Assembly: GCA_002410505.1 (NCBI GenBank)
Contig: DHSO01000045.1
Coordinates: forward strand, 17,036 to 81,035
Source of the DNA: Cloacimonetes bacterium UBA5284
Lineage (GTDB): Bacteria > Cloacimonadota > Cloacimonadia > Cloacimonadales > Cloacimonadaceae
DNA: 64,000 nucleotides
Direction: 5' to 3'
In this document: positions 46,269 through 54,998 of the stretch, one piece after another
Layout: the number at the start of each line of letters is the position of its first letter
How positions within the stretch are numbered: the first letter of the stretch is position 1
The notes under the pieces: generated by a model
Told to the model about the DNA's origin: nothing
The model's input: the letters and a program-made list of their open reading frames with translations, nothing else
Database searches by the model: none
Translations under genes and position numbers: made by a program

Positions 46269-46342
46269 GTGCCGAAGCAGATATCAAGGCGTATTCAAGG
46301 AGTGTTCACCCGATGATCACCCGATGATATCAGCTTCGGCAC
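46269..46342. repeat. 17-base inverted repeat between convergent genes
   Basis: Arms GTGCCGAAGC-A-GATATC (46269-46285) and GATATC-A-GCTTCGGCAC (46326-46342), with a mismatch at the central A. The 40-base loop contains a tandem TCACCCGATGA duplication. It lies between the tricorn stop and the manA stop, and may act as a bidirectional terminator or be a mobile palindrome. There is no T-tract. Confidence 0.7.
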
Positions 46343-46397
46343 CGCTTTAATCAGAGAGCATAATCAAAGGGGATTCTTGGGATGGTGAACAGATAAA

Positions 46398-47540
46398 TCA
46401 AAGCCGGGAACTTGCCATCACAAGTACGGCTTTGCCTTCTAAATAAAGATCTTGCTGCGCTGAAGGGATTATCACGGCCTCGCCTTTCTTAAGCTTCAAT
46501 GTCTCCGTTTGATGCGTGATTTGGCAATCCCCTGCCAGATTCAGAAGGATGCGCGCACCGGGTAGAGCTGATAGGGTGTAACTGGAGCTCAACTGTAAGA
46601 GGGACAGCCGGAAATCATCTACCGGGACCGGATAATTCAGCAACTTCCCATCCTTTGTCTCGCCGGTGATGATGCGTGCCTGGTAGGGCTCGTTTCGCAT
46701 GACCAAGAGAAGCTCCTCCACATCGATATGTTTTGGGCTCAGTCCTGCTCGCAACACATTGTCACCAGATGCCATTATCTCGATACCGGAACCTTCCAAA
46801 TAAGCGTGCACGATTCCGGCTTCCAAAAAGATGGCTTCATTAGGCCTTAAGCAAATCAGGTTCAAAAACAAGGGGGAGAGTATCGAATTGTCCCGCGGAT
46901 ACAGCTTCAGAAGTTTTTTGCACCAAGATAGTTCATCTTGCCATAGTTCCTTTTCAGATAATTTGTCGATGTGTTCCGCAAGGCCGGTCAGAGGCTCACG
47001 GCTCAGGATTTCGCGGTACAAAAGGGCAAATCTTTCGGCATTGGGATTTTGGGCAAAGCCGGCGAAGCTTTCAAAAAAACTACCTAATGCAAAGTAGGCA
47101 AAGATCCGGGCGATTTCGTTGTATTCACGGATGCCACAGAGGGCGTGAAACTGGGTAAGTGCAAGCATCATCTCCGGTTTGTGATTGCGGTCCCGATAGT
47201 TTCGGTTTGGCGCGTCCAGCGGTATGCCTTGGGCATTTTCGCGGTCAAAGCCAGCCTCTGCCTGCTTTTTGGAGGGATGAACCTGGATCGAAAGCGATTC
47301 CCTAGCCGCTAGTATTTTTAGAAGATAGGGCAGTTCCCCATCTTTTTTCCCCAGCCAATACTCAGGATCTTCGGCAATTACGCGGTTGAAGCATTTTCCG
47401 TTTACCAGGGACGGCAATTTGGGGTGAGCGGAGTACCAGGCTTCGGCTATCGTTCCCGCATCTTCGAGATTCAGAAAGTTCTGGATAAAGGTATATGATC
47501 CCCAATCATAGCGTTGCAGGGCGGGTAGTATGTAATTCAT
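46398..47540 (-). CDS. manA: Mannose-6-phosphate isomerase, class I
   Basis: 380 residues, interconverts fructose-6-phosphate and mannose-6-phosphate. Zinc ligands are visible in SIQVHPSKKQ (Gln, His) and NHKPEM (Glu), and the third His in IFLEAGIVHAYLEGSGIEIMASGDNVLRAGLSPKH. Nearby MBOAT and SGNH genes suggest mannose-containing surface glycan synthesis. ATG at 47540 lies 8 bases after the MBOAT stop. Confidence 0.95.
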   Translation of the reverse strand: MNYILPALQRYDWGSYTFIQNFLNLEDAGTIAEAWYSAHPKLPSLVNGKCFNRVIAEDPEYWLGKKDGELPYLLKILAARESLSIQVHPSKKQAEAGFDRENAQGIPLDAPNRNYRDRNHKPEMMLALTQFHALCGIREYNEIARIFAYFALGSFFESFAGFAQNPNAERFALLYREILSREPLTGLAEHIDKLSEKELWQDELSWCKKLLKLYPRDNSILSPLFLNLICLRPNEAIFLEAGIVHAYLEGSGIEIMASGDNVLRAGLSPKHIDVEELLLVMRNEPYQARIITGETKDGKLLNYPVPVDDFRLSLLQLSSSYTLSALPGARILLNLAGDCQITHQTETLKLKKGEAVIIPSAQQDLYLEGKAVLVMASSRL

Positions 47541-47548
47541 CGTTCCTC

Positions 47549-49012
47549 CTAGAATTGGAAATAGATAAAAGGTTGGATGTCGGAGCTACGGGCCTGGAAG
47601 AGAATCCAGATCACCAATGCCATGATAAGAGATTGCAGCGGTAGAGGTAATCTTGCCAGGAAGTTTCGATAGCTTTTTTCCCAGCTATCCGGCTGCCAGT
47701 GTGCCAGAAAACCAATCACGATCAGAAGCGCGATCACTCTGTATTCGGCGATCCAGTGACCGAATAGTGAGCCATGAAAGGACGATGTGATACGCTTTAT
47801 AATGGTGAGTGAGTTTTCGAAGTCGCGGCTGCGGAAAAATATCCAGCTGAAACAGACAAAATGAAATGTAACGATGGTGCTGAAGAAGCGGACGATGTGA
47901 CTGCGGGCAAATCTGGTATTGATCCAGGCTTTGTCCAGCACCAGAGCTACACCGTGTAAGCCGCCCCAAAGCACAAAGTTCCAACTGGCGCCATGCCACA
48001 ACCCCCCTAAAAGCATGGTGGTCATTAGATTCAGATGCGTTCGTACCTTGCCCTTACGATTTCCGCCCAAGGGGATATAAAGATAGTCACGAAGCCAGGT
48101 GGAGAGCGAGATATGCCATCTACGCCAGAAATCTGTGATACTATGGGCTTTGTAGGGACTATTGAAGTTTATCGGCAAGTCAAAACCCAATAGTGCTGCC
48201 AGACCGATCGCGATATCGGAATAGCCGCTGAAATCGCAGTAAATCTGTAAGGCATAGGCATACACACCAAAGAGGTTTTCCATTCCCGAAAAGAGCGTTG
48301 GATTGTCAAACACCCTGTCTACAAAATTCACCGACAGATAGTCTGCAATGATGCCTTTCTTCAGCAGACCGGCAAAGATCAAAACCAAAGCCCGGGCGAT
48401 GGTATCCTTGTCCAGATTCAGTTTTTTGTTGATCTGGGGGATGAAGTAGCTGGCGCGGACGATGGGTCCTGCGACCAGCTGAGGGAAAAAGGATACGAAG
48501 AAGGCAAAATCCTTGAAGCTATGGATCGGTTTCAGGTTTCCGAAATAAATGTCCAAGGTATAACTCCAAGTCTGGAATGTGAAGAAGCTGATCCCGATAG
48601 GCAGAAAAATGTCCATCGCCGGCAAGCTGCCACCGGAGATCTGATTGATGGTGTCTATGATGAAATTTGTATACTTAAAATATCCCAGAGAGCCCAGGTT
48701 CCAGATCAGGCTGCAAAATAGCCACCAGCGTTTTGCAGATCGCCCCTTACTGTAGTAGATAGCGTGACCAAAACCGAAGTTTATGGCGGCAGTTATCAGG
48801 AGCAAGATTACAAAGAGACCGCTGGTCTTGAAATAGAAAAATAGCGAAACGAGAAGCAAATACCAGGTTCGGCTGCGATAGTGATTTGCCAAAAGCGGGT
48901 ATAGCAGCAAGACAACGATGAAGAAGAAGAGGAAGAAGCTGCTGTTGAAAAGCAGGGGATTCTGGGGATTGTAGTTCAGTGAAGCAAGTATCTGATTCAA
49001 TATCTGTGTCAT
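47549..49012 (-). CDS. MBOAT-family O-acyltransferase (AlgI-like)
   Basis: Polytopic membrane protein of 487 residues (about ten helices) that moves acetyl groups to the cell exterior for polysaccharide O-acetylation. Catalytic His within LLGGLWHGASWNFVLWGGLHG; the preceding RRWHISLSTWLRDYLYIPLGGNRKG is the second family motif. ATG at 49012 overlaps the first SGNH gene (ATGA). It is partnered here by two periplasmic SGNH proteins, as AlgI is by AlgJ/AlgX. Confidence 0.95.
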   Translation of the reverse strand: MTQILNQILASLNYNPQNPLLFNSSFFLFFFIVVLLLYPLLANHYRSRTWYLLLVSLFFYFKTSGLFVILLLITAAINFGFGHAIYYSKGRSAKRWWLFCSLIWNLGSLGYFKYTNFIIDTINQISGGSLPAMDIFLPIGISFFTFQTWSYTLDIYFGNLKPIHSFKDFAFFVSFFPQLVAGPIVRASYFIPQINKKLNLDKDTIARALVLIFAGLLKKGIIADYLSVNFVDRVFDNPTLFSGMENLFGVYAYALQIYCDFSGYSDIAIGLAALLGFDLPINFNSPYKAHSITDFWRRWHISLSTWLRDYLYIPLGGNRKGKVRTHLNLMTTMLLGGLWHGASWNFVLWGGLHGVALVLDKAWINTRFARSHIVRFFSTIVTFHFVCFSWIFFRSRDFENSLTIIKRITSSFHGSLFGHWIAEYRVIALLIVIGFLAHWQPDSWEKSYRNFLARLPLPLQSLIMALVIWILFQARSSDIQPFIYFQF

Positions 49013-50298
49013 TGGTTGTCCCTGGTTTCAGAAAAAGTCTTGTAACCCTTTATCAAGGCTTGATAGAAGAGATGGCCCTGGAGCATGTAACCTTTCGGTG
49101 TAAAATGCAGATAATCCTTTGCTGCCATTGCGTTTGAGCGCCATTTTGCCATGCTTCCGCTTCCGCCCATCACATCATGCAGATCCCAGAGAGCGTGACC
49201 ATGATCCTCGGCGTATTCGCGGATAATCTCTGCCACGTGATCGATATCCCGGTTTGTCTTGCCGCCCTTTCGGGAATCAGGAGGCAGAGAGAACAGTATC
49301 GGAGTGTCGGGATTGCTGTCTTCAAGCTTTGTCATAAAGCTAAGTAGATTCTTTCTCATAACCTCAGCCCGGAACCTGCCCTGAGCGTCGTTTGTGCCCA
49401 GAGATATCAGGATCAGATCCGGTTTTATCAGGGGGATCTGTTCAAACATAATCTCCTGATCTGCCATAGTGTAAAAACCTGCCCCATTAACACCCATAGA
49501 GTGGTACAGCAGGCCGGCTTCGTCGCGCTCCAGGCTGAGGCCATACAGTTCGCGCATATTCTCCGGAACAATGATGGTGGCGGTGTTTACAGGCTCTTGA
49601 AATCGTAGATGGTGGATGGAGTAAGCGGACGTTTCCTGACGGTCCAGAGTCCCCAGATTTTGTTGACGCGCAAATTCCATGGAGGCGTCTTTATTGGCGT
49701 ATAACAGGACTTGATTGAACTTGCAGTCAATTTTGAAGAAAGAATTGGTCTTGATCTTCAGCTCAGCTTCTGCACTGTTAGCTATGGAGTATCCACTGAG
49801 GCTACGGGGATTGTCTATGCGCCGGAAACTGTTTGCGGAGCTGATCTGATAGTCATCCGGCTGATTGGTTCTGGCCAGTCTATAGGGGAAGATCAATCCC
49901 CTTCCCGCGTTTCCGAAGTACTTTTGCAAGGCGCTGCGGGCAGTTCCGCTGAAGTATCCGCTTTGCACGTGAGAATCGCCAATCTGATATATCACTACCT
50001 GATCACGAAGTCCGTTTCGCAATTGCAATAGTTTCATGTACAATGGCTTTAGAGCGTCTTGATCATTCTGCAGCACATTCTTGGCGGGGTCAATGAATGT
50101 GTAACTTTTTAGATAATTGTCACTGTCCAGCAGTAGATAATAGCTTTGAATGAATTCCTCCAAAGTATCCAGATCCTCGGGGTATTCATCTTCGCTGAAA
50201 AGATCGGTTTCGGACTCCATTCGGTCTTTGGTGAAACTGAGCAGAAACAAAGAGCCAAACAGCATCAGCAGGATCAGAAGGATCTCTCTCTTTCTCAA
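49009..50298 (-). CDS. SGNH-hydrolase family protein, putative O-acetyltransferase
   Basis: 429 residues. N-terminal membrane anchor (ILLILLMLFGSLFLLSF) then an SGNH fold: YQIGDSHVQSGYFSGTARSALQKYFG (block I, Ser in GDSH), SLGTNDAQGRF (block III Asn) and KDYLHFTPKGYMLQGHLFYQAL (block V, Asp-x-x-His). All catalytic Ser/Asp/His are present. Likely takes acetyl from the MBOAT partner to a surface glycan. ATG at 50298 overlaps the second SGNH gene. Confidence 0.88.
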   Translation of the reverse strand: MRKREILLILLMLFGSLFLLSFTKDRMESETDLFSEDEYPEDLDTLEEFIQSYYLLLDSDNYLKSYTFIDPAKNVLQNDQDALKPLYMKLLQLRNGLRDQVVIYQIGDSHVQSGYFSGTARSALQKYFGNAGRGLIFPYRLARTNQPDDYQISSANSFRRIDNPRSLSGYSIANSAEAELKIKTNSFFKIDCKFNQVLLYANKDASMEFARQQNLGTLDRQETSAYSIHHLRFQEPVNTATIIVPENMRELYGLSLERDEAGLLYHSMGVNGAGFYTMADQEIMFEQIPLIKPDLILISLGTNDAQGRFRAEVMRKNLLSFMTKLEDSNPDTPILFSLPPDSRKGGKTNRDIDHVAEIIREYAEDHGHALWDLHDVMGGSGSMAKWRSNAMAAKDYLHFTPKGYMLQGHLFYQALIKGYKTFSETRDNQ

Positions 50299-51752
50299 TT
50301 ATCTTCCCTCAAAAAGTCCATCAGGAGTTCCGCGATCCTGTCTGCTCCCCGTCTGGTAAAATGCGTGAAATCCTTCCCGGCCAGGGGTGGATTCTGGTTC
50401 ACAAACCCGATCATAGAGTTGTATCCGCCCATGGCTTCATAGAGATTCCAAAATGCACAACCGGTCTCTGCCGCTACCTCACTCTGCGCTTTCACCAATA
50501 GTGGTATATCCGGAGATGTCTTGTATTCTCCACGATCCTTGATGCTGCGGTCTTGCACGCTCACTACCAATATCGGCACATCTTTCAGAGCTTGCTGTAG
50601 ATGCCGGATGGTTCGGGTCATGACCAGTTTGAAACTGTTGTAATCGGTGTTTTGGGGATTTGAGATGTTACCGCCATATTGCATCACCACAAGGTCATAT
50701 TCCAGTTCCTTTTGAAATGCAGAAAGGATGTTTTGGTGTATGCGCTGAAAGTAAAGGCCGGAATAGCCCCTGATGGGGAAATTGTCCACATATACGCCTG
50801 TGTCCTCATTGAAAGATACACCATACACATGGATGGGATCAGAAGTGGAAAATTCCAGCCTCAGGGTAGTGATCGGGCTTTGTGGGCTGATGTCCAGAGT
50901 TTGAAGCTCTGTTCCGCTCGAGAGACCGAATTGCACCATTGGTCCGGAGTCGTAACTCACTTTTAGCATCGAGGTTTCCGAGGCATGGCTGTAGAACAGC
51001 TTGATCCGGCTGAAAACAGGTGCGCCTCCGGCAATATCTATGGCCTTGTATTCTACCCAAGGATCGTAATCCACATAGAAGCGAGCGATCTCGGTCTTCG
51101 GTTCCGGCTGGGCCTCTGTGGCCAAACTGTCCGCTCTCAGACTGTCTGCGCTGAACAAGGTATCGATGGAAGCGGCCTCAATCGGGCGGCTGGCCACGTA
51201 GTAGGGGCGTGGAATGAAGGTGTAGCCGGTGATTCCCAGTGAAACATCGTACTTGTCCTGATTCATGAAAGAGATGCTTTCCCAATTGCGGGAAAACTTG
51301 TGCTGAATGGTCTGTCTGAAGCCCGCGACAATGGATGTGATAGGCATCATTCCCACACCACGTCCACCGTAAACGCGTTGCAATTCATAACGCAGGGGAG
51401 CAGTGAGCAGATCTCCTTCGATGATGGAATCACTGAAGTAAGCAATGCGTATCTGTTTGTCACGTTTTGCGAAGGCAGAGGGCTCAAATAGAGGACTTTG
51501 CCCGGCAAGAGGTTCCATCGCCCTCAATTTTTTGATAAACGGGCGGAGTTCTTTTGAGGCATGTTCCGGGGTTTCAAGTTGCATTGTGATACTATCCGCT
51601 GGGGCCGGTTTTTGGAACAGTGTTTCAAACCATCTCATTTTGCGGATAGGGAAGATGTCGTTGCTATATGCCGGCAGTAATCTGGCCAGTATTCCCGTAA
51701 AAAGCGCCGCCATCAACACGAGGGCGGCGGGTCTGAGAAAATCACGGTTCAT
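50295..51752 (-). CDS. SGNH-like protein with variant block I
   Basis: 485 residues. N-terminal helix (PAALVLMAALFTGILARLLP), then a SGNH-like fold: block I reads AYFSDSIIEGD instead of GDSH/GDSL, and the GxND position reads QYGGNISNP. The C-terminal DFTHFTRRGADRIAELLM keeps the Asp-x-x-His. Related to the adjoining SGNH gene but with an altered nucleophile block (Ser still in S-D-S-I). A Pro/Glu linker and beta-rich insert (~215-330) is unusual. Coupled by 4 bases to the next gene; transketolase follows upstream by ~30 bases. Confidence 0.75.
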   Translation of the reverse strand: MNRDFLRPAALVLMAALFTGILARLLPAYSNDIFPIRKMRWFETLFQKPAPADSITMQLETPEHASKELRPFIKKLRAMEPLAGQSPLFEPSAFAKRDKQIRIAYFSDSIIEGDLLTAPLRYELQRVYGGRGVGMMPITSIVAGFRQTIQHKFSRNWESISFMNQDKYDVSLGITGYTFIPRPYYVASRPIEAASIDTLFSADSLRADSLATEAQPEPKTEIARFYVDYDPWVEYKAIDIAGGAPVFSRIKLFYSHASETSMLKVSYDSGPMVQFGLSSGTELQTLDISPQSPITTLRLEFSTSDPIHVYGVSFNEDTGVYVDNFPIRGYSGLYFQRIHQNILSAFQKELEYDLVVMQYGGNISNPQNTDYNSFKLVMTRTIRHLQQALKDVPILVVSVQDRSIKDRGEYKTSPDIPLLVKAQSEVAAETGCAFWNLYEAMGGYNSMIGFVNQNPPLAGKDFTHFTRRGADRIAELLMDFLREDN

Positions 51753-51782
51753 AGAAGCACGAGTCCAATCTCTACGATCAGC

Positions 51783-53672
51783 TTAATGCAGGATTTCCCG
51801 GATTCTTTCGATCAGCGATGCGCAATCCAATCCATAGGCTTGATACAATTCCTCCGATTCGCCGGATACAGGATACGAGTCCACACCCAAACGGATCAGG
51901 CTGGCTCGGATATCGTTTTCTACCATTAGTTCTGCGATAGTAGTGGCCAGGCCACCATTGATGCTGTGGTCTTCCACGCTGATGATCGGGCCCTTGCGAG
52001 CAGCTTCGGCTATCAGGTTCACCGGAATCTCCAAAGGACAGGATACCGCGATCAATTCTACAAAAAGTCCTTCTTCGCGCAAGGTATCAACTGCTTTCAA
52101 AGCACGCGCAGTAGGTGTACCGCACACAAAGACGCTACCCTTGTCTCCTATGCGCAAGACATCGGCTTTGCCATAATCGAAGCAATAATCCGTATTATAA
52201 AATATCTCACCTTCCTGATCTTTCAGAATAGGTAGTTTCGAGCGGCCCATAGTAACAATATAGTTGCCCGGTTTGTCGATTAGCCAACGGATTACGCGGT
52301 CGGTCTGGTTAGCATCAGCGGGGCAGATGATTCTGGTATCAAAGAGATTGCGGGCCAGAGAGATATAGTCTACACATTGATGTGTTTTGCCATCCGCACC
52401 CACATCGATGCCAACGTGAGTTACCACGGTTTTCAGGTTTGTATGGTTGATATCGTTCAAACGCTGCATATTGTAGGTTTCGTCAATGCCGAAGACACCG
52501 AAATCGGACCAAAAACACTGTATAGCCATGGTGGACAGGGCACCGCTAAGCACAGCAGCATGATGTTCCATTATCCCTGTCTGTAAAAAGCGTTCCGGCA
52601 GGGCGTCACGGAATTCACCTGTTTTCACACTACCGGCAAGATCACAATCTACTACTACTATGGGACTTTCGTTATTCTCATTTAGTTTTCCCAGATCAGC
52701 GACAGCTTTGCCCCAGGCGCTGCGACAATCATTTTCGGTGCTGTACAACACGGGTTTTCCCGGTTTCAGCCTTAGTTCAGGATGAAAGTCCACTTTGGCC
52801 TCACTATCCTTTGGCACAAACGCTTCGCGCAGCTTGCGGTACTTGCTGAGATCATTTACTGCGCCAAGCTCTGCCAAAGCTTCAGCACACTGCTCGTTTG
52901 ATAGCGTTGATCCGTGGTATTTAGCTTTGTTTTCCATGAAGCTGACCCCTTTGCCCATCACGGTGTGAGCCAGAATCATCACAGGTTTTCCGGCATCACG
53001 CGCGGCATCCAGAGTCTGAAGTATCTGGGCAATGTCGTGGCCATTAACTTCCATCACCTGCCAGCCGTCGGATTCCCAATTTCTGCGGATGTTTTGCGGC
53101 ATCACGTCATGAATGGAACCCGATATCTGCAATTGATTGTAATCCACTATCGCTGTAAGATTATCCAATTGAAATTTTGAAGCAAAGCGCCGGGCTTCGC
53201 TCAATTGACCCTTTTGCTGTTCACCATCCCCCATCAGGACATATACGTGACTGCCCAATTTCTTGATCCGGGACCCGATGGCGAATCCACAAGCCGCGGA
53301 AAGGCCTTGTCCCAAGTTTCCGGAGCTCCATTCCACCCCGGGAACGTCTCGTTCGATGTGACCCTCAAAAATGCTGCCATACTTGCGGAATTGCGAGATT
53401 GCATCTTCCAGAGGGAAGTAACCCATGATGCCCAAAGTGCTGTATACAGCGGGGGAGATGTGACCAATGGAGACAACCATGCGGTCTCTTTGTTCCCAAG
53501 AGGGATATTCGGGATTGTGGCGCATGGTATTGTATATACTCAAGAGCATGTCTATGCTGGACATAGAGCCACCCGGATGTCCGCTGCCGGACAGAGTAGT
53601 CATATGCAAAATTGCTTGCCGCGCTGTTAAGGCTTGGTATGTAATCTTGTCGATGAGTTCAATTCTACTCAC
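51783..53672 (-). CDS. tkt: Transketolase
   Basis: 629 residues in one polypeptide, thiamine-diphosphate enzyme of the non-oxidative pentose phosphate path. TPP-binding GDGEQQKGQLSEARRFASKF with NQLQISG, HTVMGKG; pyrimidine-binding SGALSTMAIQ and Glu in GIMEHHAAVLSGAL; TGxDVGADGKTHQ. GTG start at 53672 with AGG 8-10 bases upstream. Likely start of the unit ending in manA. Confidence 0.95.
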   Translation of the reverse strand: MSRIELIDKITYQALTARQAILHMTTLSGSGHPGGSMSSIDMLLSIYNTMRHNPEYPSWEQRDRMVVSIGHISPAVYSTLGIMGYFPLEDAISQFRKYGSIFEGHIERDVPGVEWSSGNLGQGLSAACGFAIGSRIKKLGSHVYVLMGDGEQQKGQLSEARRFASKFQLDNLTAIVDYNQLQISGSIHDVMPQNIRRNWESDGWQVMEVNGHDIAQILQTLDAARDAGKPVMILAHTVMGKGVSFMENKAKYHGSTLSNEQCAEALAELGAVNDLSKYRKLREAFVPKDSEAKVDFHPELRLKPGKPVLYSTENDCRSAWGKAVADLGKLNENNESPIVVVDCDLAGSVKTGEFRDALPERFLQTGIMEHHAAVLSGALSTMAIQCFWSDFGVFGIDETYNMQRLNDINHTNLKTVVTHVGIDVGADGKTHQCVDYISLARNLFDTRIICPADANQTDRVIRWLIDKPGNYIVTMGRSKLPILKDQEGEIFYNTDYCFDYGKADVLRIGDKGSVFVCGTPTARALKAVDTLREEGLFVELIAVSCPLEIPVNLIAEAARKGPIISVEDHSINGGLATTIAELMVENDIRASLIRLGVDSYPVSGESEELYQAYGLDCASLIERIREILH

Positions 53673-54175
53673 TTTATTTACCTCATTTATTATTATTATC
53701 AGATTGATGTGCTAGTATTCCAAATACTAATGCCAGACTAAATATGCGCGTTTAAGGTCAAGGAAAAAATACGGGAATCAGACTTGTCACATTCTCGAGA
53801 CTTCTATGAGTGACATAAACATCCCTCGATAGTGTGTTTGGCTAAATTCGACAAGCTATTTGGGAATTCTGGCGTTTGACAAGGGATAACAATGTAACAC
53901 ATTGGGACTAAAGATATTCAGCTCATCATTCTGCTCTCAACTTGTTATGAGCGGATCTTTCTGGAGAAATACCGATTAATCTTCCAAACCTGCCCTTTAT
54001 AATAACTGCACTACATAATAAAAGTATCCAGTTAGCGTTTCAAATATTGCCGAAGATTGACAGATGCTCTGTTGAGAAAACGTCTGAGCAATATCCTTCT
54101 CTTTGTTATGAGCTTTTCTCTACTCCCGTAGTAATATAGTCAGTTGAAGAAAAGTGGCTACCGGTGCAAAAGATG

Positions 54176-54204
54176 TTGACATATATCGGCTCATTGTAAA
54201 TAAT
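54176..54204 (+). promoter_or_regulatory. Orphan sigma70-type promoter
   Basis: TTGACA (54176-54181), 17 bases, AATAAT (54199-54204). Five of six matches at -10 and a perfect -35. No gene follows for 235 bases; then comes the stub at 54440. Confidence 0.55.
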
Positions 54205-54439
54205 GAAATTTGTAGTATGGCCTTGCATTTATTTTGAGTGACGAGTGTTATCAGCTACCTTCAGACAACCAGTGAAACAATGACCAGGAATCTACACCAG
54301 CATTAGGGACTTATATTACTGGTATCCACCTCTGCCGAAAGCAAGACCGAAGAAATTGCGCAGAACGAGATTCAAGTGAGAGAATTAGCATAGATAGCAT
54401 AATGGCAAATCATGCCAAATATTAGCAAGGAGACAAGAC

Positions 54440-54520
54440 ATGAAAACAAAAGCATTGATCACGATCTTGCTGCTGCCATTCAAAGCGCTCAGTTTGTCGC
54501 AAAACTTCATGTTTACGTAA
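54440..54520 (+). pseudogene. Truncated N-terminus of a secreted protein
   Basis: ATG at 54440 with AAGGAG 8 bases upstream opens a 26-codon frame, MKTKALITILLLPFKALS..., ending in TAA. The start and signal-peptide-like hydrophobic run are those of an exported protein, but nothing follows. It is either a decayed gene or a small peptide. The promoter 235 bases upstream is in the right direction. Confidence 0.45.
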
Positions 54521-54632
54521 TTGCTATTTGCTCTCAAAGACCTTCATAGAAAAGAAGTGTTCGTACAATTGGCTTTCAGCTTTTTGTGATGTTGGAATTT
54601 TCAGACTAAGGATTTAGGGATTAAAACAAAGT

Positions 54633-54680
54633 AGGCGGTTTGCCCAAAAATTGTCCAATGACATTTTTAACAAACCGCCT
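54633..54680 (-). terminator. Hairpin downstream of tRNA-Ala
   Basis: Perfect 10-bp arms AGGCGGTTTG (54633-54642) and CAAACCGCCT (54671-54680) with an inner AAAAAT/ATTTTT pairing, 8 bases from the tRNA 3' end. On the minus strand it is followed by a loose T-rich stretch; probable terminator. Confidence 0.6.
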
Positions 54681-54687
54681 GAAACCT

Positions 54688-54763
54688 TGGTGGAGCATAG
54701 CGGGATCGAACCGCTGACCTCATGACTGCCAGTCATGCGCTCTCCCAGCTGAGCTAATGCCCC
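54688..54763 (-). tRNA. tRNA-Ala (anticodon GGC)
   Basis: 76 nt with encoded CCA. Acceptor GGGGCAT pairs ATGCTCC. D-arm AGCTCAGCTGGGAGAGC. Anticodon arm CATGA-CTGGCAG-TCATG gives GGC. T-arm GCGGTTCGATCCCGC. All arms fold normally. Confidence 0.97.
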
Positions 54764-54998
54764 AAAACTGAGCGAATATGTTTGTACACACTTTCCGGAC
54801 TCATATTTTTGTCAAGCATAAAATGGCGACCGTTCCCTCATGCTTGATCTATGCGGCTGTAATGCATCGTGTTAGGCCATTTCATGCATATCTTTATGAT
54901 GCCAAACATCGGCTATTAGTAAAAAAATACTTGTGTAAAATGCCATAGCTAGAAAAGTGACTCTCTAAAGAATATTACGATCCATTGTGGAGGATATA

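Larger units (their letters stand above)
53673..54687. other. Large non-coding stretch
   Basis: About 1 kb without a supportable full gene on either strand. It holds a consensus promoter at 54176, a truncated signal-peptide stub at 54440 and the tRNA terminator at 54633. The DNA between 53716 and 54170 shows no start with ribosome-binding site. It looks like a decayed gene region. Confidence 0.5.

Noticed and set aside
53876..53900. TTGACA with GGATAACAAT downstream as a lac-like promoter/operator.
   Set aside because: No good -10 at proper spacing and no gene downstream; the resemblance is likely chance.
54440..54520. Treating the stub as an intact small protein.
   Set aside because: No conserved features beyond a signal-like run; kept as a remnant at low confidence.
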